IMG/VR virus record: IMGVR_UViG_3300032271_001949
Span: 1 to 30,158 of that record
Length of the DNA: 30,158 bases
From: a virus
Reading direction: 5' to 3' (one strand)
Shown: positions 1-6,605 of the stretch, piece after piece
How the letters are laid out: each line of letters starts with the position of its first letter
How positions within the stretch are numbered: position 1 is the first letter of the stretch
Notes under the pieces: generated by a model
What the model saw: only the letters and a program-made list of their open reading frames with translations
Databases searched by the model: none
Told to the model about the DNA's origin: nothing
Position numbers and translations under genes: made by a program

Positions 1-2
1 CT

Positions 3-116
3 GAACAAGCGCGGTATCGCTTCAATCGAGAAGGTGCTGAATTCATTCAAGCCCTTCCCGGTCCTGCTGATGTCGCTGTTGGTACTCGACTCATGTTTGA
101 GACCAATTTCTGCTAA
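3..116 (+). CDS. 3' end of an upstream gene (partial), unknown product
   Basis: An open frame enters from the left edge and ends with TAA at 114-116. The 37 visible codons end in FETNFC and include an NREGAEF stretch. The composition looks like an ordinary soluble protein, whereas the overlapping frame 1 over the same bases looks less natural. The stop lies 10 nt before the ATG at 127 of the next gene, which fits the dense same-strand packing here. Function cannot be told from this short piece. From position it is probably a tail or structural gene, but that is inference. Confidence 0.6.
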   Translation, partial: EQARYRFNREGAEFIQALPGPADVAVGTRLMFETNFC

Positions 117-126
117 ACCTCGACCT

Positions 127-705
127 ATGGCGCTAAACCCTTCACAACTATTGCAGCTTGCGCAAGGTGCAGGCTTCAAGGGGCAAGATGCCCAGACAAT
201 GGCTGCAATTGCTATGGCCGAATCAAGCGGCGATCCTGGTGCACATAACAGGAACGCTCGTACTGGCGATGATTCCTATGGCTTAGCACAAATCAACATG
301 CTTGGCTCCATGGGGCCAGCGCGGTTAAAACAGTTTGGCTTGCAGAGTCCTAGCCAACTTCTTGATCCCCAGACAAATTTTAAAGCTGCAAAACAAGTAA
401 AAGATTCTTCAGGTTTTGGCGCATGGTCCACCTACGGCTCTGGTGGATACAAACAGTTTTTACCGCAAGTTCAAAAAGCATCGGCAGGTTTGCCTTCTAC
501 GCCAACTACAACTACACCAACGTCACAACAAAGTTCTCCCGCTAATACCTATAACTTCTATTTGAACGGGACACAACAAGAAGGTATGGATTTTTTGAGC
601 ACTTATCTGCCTAAGTTAACGGGGCAACAAGAAAAACCTAAGGCAATGTTTGACCCGTTATCAATGCTAGCTTCTGCTTTTAATGCTGATTACAGCAAAG
701 AATAA
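127..705 (+). CDS. Lytic transglycosylase (SLT-like) with a phage-specific C-terminal module
   Basis: 192 aa. Residues about 8-100 look like a lysozyme-fold transglycosylase domain: the probable catalytic Glu is E32 in AMAESSG, followed by the SYGLAQIN motif at 50-57. Such enzymes cleave the glycan strand of peptidoglycan. A Thr/Ser/Pro-rich linker follows at about 118-140. The protein ends in a module (YNFYLNG, QEG, DFLSTY, FDPLSMLASAFN) that is repeated at the end of the next gene. The frame is open back to the window edge, but I start at ATG 127 because the upstream gene ends at 116 in another frame. No signal peptide is seen. The stop overlaps the next start (TAATG), so the pair is probably translationally coupled. 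Likely role: tail-associated lysin used at entry. The domain call is firm and the role is inferred. Confidence 0.8.
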   Translation: MALNPSQLLQLAQGAGFKGQDAQTMAAIAMAESSGDPGAHNRNARTGDDSYGLAQINMLGSMGPARLKQFGLQSPSQLLDPQTNFKAAKQVKDSSGFGAWSTYGSGGYKQFLPQVQKASAGLPSTPTTTTPTSQQSSPANTYNFYLNGTQQEGMDFLSTYLPKLTGQQEKPKAMFDPLSMLASAFNADYSKE

Positions 706-1379
706 TGGCAGGACTTTTTGACGTCGGCAGTATTGCGCCCCCTGGTGCAGATTTTGCGAGCACTGGGCCGCATCTTCATGTTGGCGTGCAAGACGCTAGC
801 GGGAAGTACCTTGATCCGCAGTCGGCGCGGTCTTTTCTTTTGTCTCGAATTCTTGTTGGACAGCAGAAGACACCGCTATATTCACAGCAAAGTAGTGGTT
901 GGGTAAGCTCTTCGCCCGTTACTTCACCGTTTGGGCATAGAGAGGCTCCCACCGCTGGCGCATCAACTGAACACATGGGAGTTGACTTTGGTGTGCCACA
1001 AGGTACAAAGCTTGCATGGTCCTCTTTACCTGGAGATGTTTATACTCCCAATAAAGGATTTGGTACAATTCAAACAACAGATCCTCAAGGACACCCTTAC
1101 GCTGTAAAACTTTTGCATACAACCCCAGGGGCAACAAGTTCTGCGCCAGGAGCTACGAGCCAACCATCAGGTGCCCCTTCTACGCCAACAACTTCAGCGG
1201 CTACTGGCAATGTGTACAATTTTTACCTTGGCGGAAAAAAACAAGAAGGTGATACAACTGATTTTTTAAGCAGCTACATGAATCAATTGATGGACGGATC
1301 AAGCAAAAAAGTCCAATCGCAGTTCAATCCAACAGCAATGTTGATGTCTGCGTTTAATACTGCGCCTATGTACGCATAA
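705..1379 (+). CDS. M23/LytM-like peptidase with permuted motif order
   Basis: 224 aa. M23 zinc peptidases cut peptide cross-bridges of peptidoglycan using HxxxD plus a later HxH. Here the late motif comes first: GPHLHVGV, with H23/H25, then G..LDP, at residues 21-38. The early motif comes second: a SPFGHR lead-in at 74-79, HMGVD (H90, D94), then GDV and a LLH at H138. All expected ligands are thus present in circularly permuted order. A Pro/Ser/Thr linker (about 141-170) leads to a C-terminal module (YNFYLGG, QEG, DFLSSY, FNPTAMLMSAFN) shared with the preceding transglycosylase. The start ATG overlaps the upstream stop by one base and its own stop overlaps the next ATG in the same way. It could also be a remnant of tandem M23 domains. 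Probable tail lysin. Confidence 0.75.
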   Translation: MAGLFDVGSIAPPGADFASTGPHLHVGVQDASGKYLDPQSARSFLLSRILVGQQKTPLYSQQSSGWVSSSPVTSPFGHREAPTAGASTEHMGVDFGVPQGTKLAWSSLPGDVYTPNKGFGTIQTTDPQGHPYAVKLLHTTPGATSSAPGATSQPSGAPSTPTTSAATGNVYNFYLGGKKQEGDTTDFLSSYMNQLMDGSSKKVQSQFNPTAMLMSAFNTAPMYA

Positions 1380-1714
1380 TGCGCACACTAGGAAGCTTCA
1401 ATCAACGCGTTAATTTTCCGTTACACAGGGAAGATTGGCAGCCAGAGCGTCCCGGAAGGGTAGCAACAGAACCTAGCGCAATCCTTGGCTACGATCTTGG
1501 CGTCCACCGCAACGCCATTGAGCACGAAGCCGAGCTACGTTCTGGCGCCGAAAAAGTTGCTATGGGCAGAGGACGCGATCGACGAGTGAACGCTCCCCAA
1601 CGCATGGCAGGCCAAGCCTTGGATGCGGACATAAAGCAAAGTTCAGGGCTGCGACAAGCTTTTACTCAACAACCAATTGCAGGCATGGCCGAGCTTAGGC
1701 TTGCAAGTTCATAA
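1379..1714 (+). CDS. Hypothetical protein following the lysin pair
   Basis: 111 aa, not recognised. It is basic and rich in Arg, Glu and Ala, with no membrane segment, signal peptide or cysteine. The ATG overlaps the preceding stop as TAATG, the same one-base coupling seen between the two lysin genes, which is the main argument that it is expressed. The N-terminus (FNQRVNFPLHREDW) looks like a compact structured segment and the rest like charged helices. Position in a three-gene unit suggests a tail or lysin-associated part, but nothing in the sequence proves it. Confidence 0.6.
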   Translation: MRTLGSFNQRVNFPLHREDWQPERPGRVATEPSAILGYDLGVHRNAIEHEAELRSGAEKVAMGRGRDRRVNAPQRMAGQALDADIKQSSGLRQAFTQQPIAGMAELRLASS

Positions 1715-1716
1715 GT

Positions 1717-1722
1717 TAAAAT
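1717..1722 (+). promoter_or_regulatory. Putative phage promoter (TAAAAT)
   Basis: TAAAAT in the context GTTAAAATAGT lies 27 nt before the GTG at 1750. It belongs to a family of TA(A/G)AAT sites placed before many plus-strand genes here. No convincing -35 box is visible. Confidence 0.45.
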
Positions 1723-1749
1723 AGTCTTTAAGACACAGGCAATTAGGAC

Positions 1750-1974
1750 GTGGGACAAAGCACAAACGCTGATAATACTGGAACAGCAGCTGCGGCTACT
1801 GCCGGTCTTGTCCCACCTCCAAAACAAGGGACAACCCAACAAGTTGCTAGCTCTTTACTGACTCAAAATAAAGGCATGCAGGACACAACCAAGCAAATTT
1901 TTTCGGCCCTGCCTTTTAATGACGATCAAAAAACACGGTTAGCCGGTCAAATTTTCGGTGCTGTACAAAAATAA
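1750..1974 (+). CDS. Small hypothetical protein, possible virion component
   Basis: 74 aa starting with GTG. No in-frame ATG precedes it, and a TAAAAT promoter-like motif sits 27 nt upstream. The first half is low-complexity (Ala, Thr, Gly, Gln, with VPPPK). The second half is likely helical (TKQIFSALPFNDDQKTRLAGQIFGAVQK). No known domain is recognised. Alanine- and glutamine-rich small proteins of this kind are common between structural genes in phages. Role unknown. Confidence 0.6.
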   Translation: MGQSTNADNTGTAAAATAGLVPPPKQGTTQQVASSLLTQNKGMQDTTKQIFSALPFNDDQKTRLAGQIFGAVQK

Positions 1975-1982
1975 CCTTAGAC

Positions 1983-1988
1983 TAAAAT
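1983..1988 (+). promoter_or_regulatory. Putative phage promoter (TAAAAT)
   Basis: TAAAAT in the context GACTAAAATAAGT, 24 nt before the ATG at 2013. Same motif and spacing class as at 6579, 10622, 13290 and 29779. Confidence 0.5.
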
Positions 1989-2012
1989 AAGTACATTAGT
2001 TCTTAAATTTTC

Positions 2013-2216
2013 ATGTCTGACAAAGGGAAAATGCCCCCCGCCCTCCTCGCTCACTTTAAGTCCAAAGCTGAGGACAAAGAAGGCAAGGCTGAATCTTCTG
2101 CTGAAGAAAAAGAAGAAGGTGATAAAGAAAAAAGGAAAGAAGCCGTAAAGAAAGCACGGACTCACTTAGAGGAACGCAGCCGTTCAGCTCGTAGCAAGTC
2201 CGAAGAAACCAAGTAA
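2013..2216 (+). CDS. Small highly charged hypothetical protein
   Basis: 67 aa. After a short start (MSDKGKMPPALLAHFKSK) the protein is almost entirely Lys, Glu, Arg, Ser and Ala and should form one long charged helix or stay disordered. There are no cysteines or membrane segments. Its own promoter-like motif lies 24 nt upstream. Its stop is 3 nt from the end of the convergent HNH gene. A scaffold, nucleic-acid-binding or assembly-helper role is possible but unproven. Confidence 0.6.
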   Translation: MSDKGKMPPALLAHFKSKAEDKEGKAESSAEEKEEGDKEKRKEAVKKARTHLEERSRSARSKSEETK

Positions 2217-2219
2217 AGG

Positions 2220-2990
2220 TTACTGTTTCCTAACGGGGTTCATGACTGCCTCATAAGGAGTACAACCCTGCCTAAGGCGCTTGGAGATAAGTCCTTTGCT
2301 TAAACCTTTTTCAACTTCCCATTCACTATAGGTTTTTGTAACGTCACCAATGGTGATGTATTTGGCGTTTTTGTTGCGGACCGTTTTACCTTTTGTAGGG
2401 TTTTCGGTTGGTGTAACGTGTTTAGACCGATCCCCACCATCATGCTTTTCTGGGCTAAGCGCAATTTCCAAAGGCCAATTTTTGTTTAAACGCTTTTGGA
2501 GGGAAGCTGGTGTGATACCAATTTCTTTTGCCCAATCAGAGATACACATTGTTTTACCATCAAACGTATAAAGGCGTGTCGGCCTACGCCCTCCTCTATT
2601 TTTACAATTTTCTGCATGTGTTATCCATCTACAGTTTTCTTTACAATAATTACCGTTGTTGTCAATACGATCTAAGTCATACCCAGGCCCTGGCCGACCG
2701 CCCATATCTGCATAAAAACCTTCGTACGTTTCCCATTCAGGATCGTAAGTAATCCCACGCCCCCCGTAACGCGCATATCCGTGTTGGTTCGGGCAATTGC
2801 AACGCCGCTTCATGAAATACCAAGAATTGTAACTAGATAGCGCATTTGGAGCTTCAGTTTCTTTTTTATTTTTACAATCTGTGCACAAAATAACTTTGTT
2901 GTTGTTTAAGAAACGCAGCATTTCTGTGCGTTTAACAAAAATTTTTGAGGAACAAAGTTGGCAATGAATTAAAAAATCAGAGGTGTTCAT
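2220..2990 (-). CDS. HNH endonuclease (homing type) with zinc ribbon and C-terminal helix-turn-helix repeats
   Basis: 256 aa. N-terminal CxxC pairs (C10/C13, C36/C39) suggest a zinc ribbon. The central part has the familiar phage HNH pattern: YNSWYFMKRRC, YGGRGI, W...EGF, MGGRPGPGYDLDRIDNNG, then NCRW and a final N-rich stretch. The C-terminus has two similar modules (about 142-183 and 212-253) of the form 'theme sequence, W, G(I/L)(T/S), L.KRL', like NUMOD-type DNA-binding repeats. It lies on the strand opposite its structural-gene neighbours and ends 3 nt from the gene at 2013, as expected for a free-standing homing endonuclease. Target site unknown; it may have inserted between 2216 and 3059. 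Confidence 0.85.
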   Translation of the reverse strand: MNTSDFLIHCQLCSSKIFVKRTEMLRFLNNNKVILCTDCKNKKETEAPNALSSYNSWYFMKRRCNCPNQHGYARYGGRGITYDPEWETYEGFYADMGGRPGPGYDLDRIDNNGNYCKENCRWITHAENCKNRGGRRPTRLYTFDGKTMCISDWAKEIGITPASLQKRLNKNWPLEIALSPEKHDGGDRSKHVTPTENPTKGKTVRNKNAKYITIGDVTKTYSEWEVEKGLSKGLISKRLRQGCTPYEAVMNPVRKQ

Positions 2991-2995
2991 GGGAT

Positions 2996-3001
2996 TAAAA
3001 T
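2996..3001 (+). promoter_or_regulatory. Putative phage promoter (TAAAAT)
   Basis: TAAAAT in GGATTAAAATGAGG, between the divergent HNH start (2990) and the structural gene at 3059. The distance to the start codon (57 nt) is longer than for the other copies, so support is weaker. Confidence 0.35.
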
Positions 3002-3058
3002 GAGGAGAAACCGGTCCTCTGGATCAAGATACCACAACCGGCAGCGGAAGTCAACCAA

Positions 3059-3829
3059 ATGTCAAGCTCTAGTTCAAATAAACAACCGATGATGTTGGAC
3101 CGTCCAGCAACATCAAGCACGTTAGTTACAGTGGCTTCGGGTCAACTTTTTTCGACAAGTTTGATCCCTACTGCTATTGGTAACGTCACTAAAGTATTTG
3201 ATGCGGATTCAGCCTTAACTGATACTTCGATCAGTGGTGCGTACATTGATGAAATTTGGCTTCAATACAGTAAACGCAACTCTCTATACATCGACGCACA
3301 AGCGGCTACTGTTGCAACTTACTCTCAAGTAGGTACAGCACAAACAGTCACGCTTGCTAATCATAATTTGCAAGTTGGACAGAAAATTTATCTGGACTAC
3401 ACCAGCGGGAGTGGCGTAGATGAAATTCTTACTATTACTGCGGTAACACCCACTACGTTCAGTGGTACGAGCGCTACCAGCGCGACAACTTCTGGAAACG
3501 TAAATATTTATCCACCAATTGACATTTGTTTCTACCTGGTGTCAACTGGGTCAGTAACCAACGTCAACCAGTTTTTTCCGTTGTTTGTTACCAGTATTCC
3601 CGCAACGTACGACAACCAGTATTACAGTTTGACAGAGAAAAACATTCTTCCTTTGATCAGCCGCCCCGTTGTTCAGGCTGGCGCCAACTTCAATAGCGCG
3701 AACAGCACTACTTCTCCTAAGCTACGTGGGTTGACCTTGCAACGAGGACAGGCCATTTACGCTGCGGTCAGTGGTGCAGTTGCTCTTACCAACGGTTTTT
3801 ACGTCGGCGTACAAGCTGGCTACTATTGA
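3059..3829 (+). CDS. Virion structural protein with an FCCH-like beta module
   Basis: 256 aa, rich in Ser, Thr, Val and aromatic residues with almost no charged helices, typical of tail or baseplate beta proteins. Residues about 86-150 carry a module (YSQVG, T..NHNL..GQ.IYL....GSG, ...TPTTFSGT, TTSGNV) that recurs three times in the next protein. It resembles the short beta domain in phage tail proteins often labelled FCCH-like. The C-terminus (LTLQRGQAIYAAVSG...GFYVGVQAGYY) is typical of oligomerising virion proteins. The stop overlaps the reading frame of the next gene. Exact place in the virion is unknown. Confidence 0.75.
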   Translation: MSSSSSNKQPMMLDRPATSSTLVTVASGQLFSTSLIPTAIGNVTKVFDADSALTDTSISGAYIDEIWLQYSKRNSLYIDAQAATVATYSQVGTAQTVTLANHNLQVGQKIYLDYTSGSGVDEILTITAVTPTTFSGTSATSATTSGNVNIYPPIDICFYLVSTGSVTNVNQFFPLFVTSIPATYDNQYYSLTEKNILPLISRPVVQAGANFNSANSTTSPKLRGLTLQRGQAIYAAVSGAVALTNGFYVGVQAGYY

Positions 3830-3837
3830 TTCTGGTT

Positions 3838-6132
3838 GTGGCTTTTGGTAACAATTCATTTGGCAGCCCAAAGACCAATTTTGATGGCGGTTTTTCAAAA
3901 GGATTTGATGGTCCAGAAAGAAAAAGCAGCGCAGATGTAACCAGATTTGACAACCCTTACAGCTTTTCTTCAAAGAAAAGTGAGTATAAAAGTAGAATCC
4001 GTTTTTACGACCGAGATGCATTGTGGGCACGTTGGCGCCGTGGGTATGAACTCTATACGATTACTCAGAGTGTATTTGGGTCTACTGCGACAAACCGTAG
4101 CGCAGTCGGGGATTACAGATTTTATTGCGCATTTCAACAGTATCCTGGAATTTTTATTCCTGCTCGGGTTTTTACTTTTCCTAGCAGCTCGATAGAAACT
4201 GGCGAGCATATAGTAACAATTCGTGACGCTAACGCATTAAATTTTTATGATTTTGGGCTGCCTATTTTGGCAATTCGCTATTTGGGAACAGCGAATATTA
4301 TGCCTTACAGCCAAGCAGGAACAGCAATAACAGTCTCATACGCAAACCACGGATTTCAACCTGGTGATAATATTTACTTATCTTTTCTTAGTGGCACAGG
4401 TGTAACCGCTACTTTACCTATTGTCTCTAAAACAAATGATACGTTTACATGCACAGCGGCGGCACCGGCAACTACAATAGGAAATGTTTCAGCAGCACTC
4501 TCTACTGGATTTGATGATTTACGCTGGGTAGAAATTCGCACAAAATTAAGATACTTACCGACACCAGCGCTGTCAATTGTTGGAGAAAGATTTACAGATC
4601 GAATCAGCGAACGCGATCCAGGAGTTGTTGCAACTTACTCAAGAGTCGGTAGCACTGTCAGTGTTAATTGCTCCGCTAACCATGGGTTATTTACTGGGAA
4701 CAAAGTCAATTTAAATATTTCTTCAGGTAACGTATCTTCTGGTTTGTATGTGATTACCGTAACCTCGCCTTCTTCATTTACGGTTACAACAATTGATACA
4801 GGTGTTACAAGTGGATCAGCTGTTGTTTATCGTTTAATTGAAAAATTTAATTATGATGATTATGTTGGTTATACAGTAAAAGCTATTGATACTGTCAATA
4901 CGGAAATTGTTTTTCAACGCAACGATAGTTACGGCGCAAGAACAGTTGATAGTGTGGTAAAAATTGTTACTCCGGCGCATCGTGGCTTTTATGTCGGTCG
5001 TTTCTTGACATCAGAAGTTCGCTATCAATGCTCATGCCAAGATTTCACCAGGCGTGAAGGCTACAATCTTTATGATGAAAACACTAAAAACCGCTTTCCG
5101 GAAACAGCATTAACGTCTGCGAAGCCTGGTACGATCCTGAACAAAGATAACAGTATTACTGACACCAGGGAAAATATTGGGGTGTTTAACGATTTAGGGT
5201 ACATTACAACCAATAATTTCTATGAATTACCTAACTATGATGACAAAAAAAATAATTGTTACACTGCACTTTTGTATTACCAAATGCGTTGGTGCAAACA
5301 CATTTATGCAGCATTTTTTTCAATGGTGCATGACGAAGGAAATGTAGTAATTGATTTATCTGGCACCTATAAGCAAACAAATAGTTTTGATATTGTTGTC
5401 ACAGTTAACAATCATAACTTAACAGTCAATACGAGAGTTGCCTTAACATTTACAAGTGGATCCGCTTTGGACGGGTGGTATTTAGTTGGGCAGGTTATTG
5501 ATGCAAATAATTTCGTTATTGTTTACCCTTACTCGCAAACAACGTCGGGATATTGCTCTGTTAAAAATATAACTGAACACGATTACATGCAAGCTTGGTT
5601 GCTTGAGCCTAGTGATCATCCTGCTGGCGATGACTCGGATATTTTTTACAAAAACTTTACAAAAGAAAACAGCAGGGTATATCAAAATGCAGAACGTTTG
5701 GCAATGTTGAGAATGGGTAAAAATTGGCTGGGCACTACAACTTCATTGGATTTTCGTAACCAGCCGAGATCAGTGGCAAACTATCAACCCACTCTTTTGA
5801 CAGCTCTTTTGACGGACAACATAGTGCGCGATAACACAGGTACTTTAAGTAATTCAGGGATATTACAAAATAGCACGCAACGGTTAATTTCAATATTAAG
5901 TAAGGTCGTTAACTTAGAGCCAACTCTGGTGTCAAGCACAAAATTTGGGTTTCTTAATGAGCCTTTGATTAATTATGGGACTGACTACCAATTTGGTTTG
6001 ATTGTTTGCAGCGAGTATTTGAACGGTGTGCCACTTGCTCCATTGGATACGATCAGTACAATTGATTGCGGCACGTACACTCCGCAAACCGCCAAAGATG
6101 TTGTCATAGACTGTGGTATATACGGCGCGTAA
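3838..6132 (+). CDS. Large virion protein with three FCCH-like modules and a SWIM-like Cys/His motif
   Basis: 764 aa from GTG 3838 (start MAFGNNSFG); a TTG at 3826 would add 4 residues and overlap the upstream stop. Beta-rich structural protein. Copies of the module seen in the preceding gene lie at about 156-218, 262-330 and 507-572 (each with NH(G/N), a glycine turn, SG, and TSG or IGN). Between modules 2 and 3, QCSCQDF (C398, C400) and WCKHIYAAFF (C486, H488) form a CxC...CxH pattern like a SWIM zinc finger, separated by about 85 residues. The N-terminal region has YDRDALWARWRRGYELY. Same operon as 3059 and 6138. Probably a baseplate or tail protein; the zinc role is inferred. Confidence 0.75.
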   Translation: MAFGNNSFGSPKTNFDGGFSKGFDGPERKSSADVTRFDNPYSFSSKKSEYKSRIRFYDRDALWARWRRGYELYTITQSVFGSTATNRSAVGDYRFYCAFQQYPGIFIPARVFTFPSSSIETGEHIVTIRDANALNFYDFGLPILAIRYLGTANIMPYSQAGTAITVSYANHGFQPGDNIYLSFLSGTGVTATLPIVSKTNDTFTCTAAAPATTIGNVSAALSTGFDDLRWVEIRTKLRYLPTPALSIVGERFTDRISERDPGVVATYSRVGSTVSVNCSANHGLFTGNKVNLNISSGNVSSGLYVITVTSPSSFTVTTIDTGVTSGSAVVYRLIEKFNYDDYVGYTVKAIDTVNTEIVFQRNDSYGARTVDSVVKIVTPAHRGFYVGRFLTSEVRYQCSCQDFTRREGYNLYDENTKNRFPETALTSAKPGTILNKDNSITDTRENIGVFNDLGYITTNNFYELPNYDDKKNNCYTALLYYQMRWCKHIYAAFFSMVHDEGNVVIDLSGTYKQTNSFDIVVTVNNHNLTVNTRVALTFTSGSALDGWYLVGQVIDANNFVIVYPYSQTTSGYCSVKNITEHDYMQAWLLEPSDHPAGDDSDIFYKNFTKENSRVYQNAERLAMLRMGKNWLGTTTSLDFRNQPRSVANYQPTLLTALLTDNIVRDNTGTLSNSGILQNSTQRLISILSKVVNLEPTLVSSTKFGFLNEPLINYGTDYQFGLIVCSEYLNGVPLAPLDTISTIDCGTYTPQTAKDVVIDCGIYGA

Positions 6133-6137
6133 TTTTT

Positions 6138-6566
6138 ATGGCTGAGCAAATCCTCAATAATCGCTCTTCTCTGTTGTACGACAGACCCTTGCCAACACGT
6201 TTAGGTGCCGCTGAAATTGCAATTAATTACAATGCTGGAGATCCCGGCCTATACTTTGCGGATAACACAGCATCTCCAAGCACGGGATTAATCAAAGTTG
6301 GCCCAACATTTATAGGAAGCACGGCTCCAAATGTCACGCCCACTGGTTATACATTGTTATCCAAGGGTGAGTCTTGGCTGGATACTGCCAGCACTTACAT
6401 CCTTAAAATTTATGATGGGGCTGCGTGGCAAACACCTAAAGCCGTGTCATCAATCAGCGCCGGAAAGCCAAGCAACCCTGTTAACGGACAGCTTCATTAC
6501 GATAAAACGCTATCTAAACTTTATGTTTATGATTTGGCTTCTACTACATGGCTGCCTGCCGCGTAA
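6138..6566 (+). CDS. Tail-fibre-associated virion protein
   Basis: 142 aa from ATG 6138, 5 nt after the previous stop. The frame is open further upstream but only over the previous gene. The N-terminus (LLYDRPLPTRLGAAEIAINYN.GDPGLYFADN) matches a pattern common in phage fibre and tail proteins, where a P(T)...L..GE(L/I)A(I/V)NYN motif is followed by a short beta segment and K(V/I)GP. The second half carries KGESWLDT, YDGAAWQ and LYVYD..STTWLPA, a pattern of beta-prism-like adhesion proteins. It directly precedes the large fibre gene and a promoter motif, so it is probably part of the distal tail. Confidence 0.7.
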   Translation: MAEQILNNRSSLLYDRPLPTRLGAAEIAINYNAGDPGLYFADNTASPSTGLIKVGPTFIGSTAPNVTPTGYTLLSKGESWLDTASTYILKIYDGAAWQTPKAVSSISAGKPSNPVNGQLHYDKTLSKLYVYDLASTTWLPAA

Positions 6567-6578
6567 TGGTGGTTGCAG

Positions 6579-6584
6579 TAAAAT
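6579..6584 (+). promoter_or_regulatory. Putative phage promoter (TAAAAT) for the long fibre gene
   Basis: TAAAAT in GCAGTAAAATAAAC, 21 nt before ATG 6606. A Shine-Dalgarno-like AAGGGA follows at 6592-6597, one of the few clear ribosome sites on the plus strand. Confidence 0.5.
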
Positions 6585-6605
6585 AAACTCTAAGGGATAA
6601 ATACT

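Noticed and set aside
34-126. Longer start (GTG 34) for the transglycosylase
   Set aside because: It overlaps the natural-looking end of the upstream gene in another frame, and the encoded residues do not form a good signal peptide.
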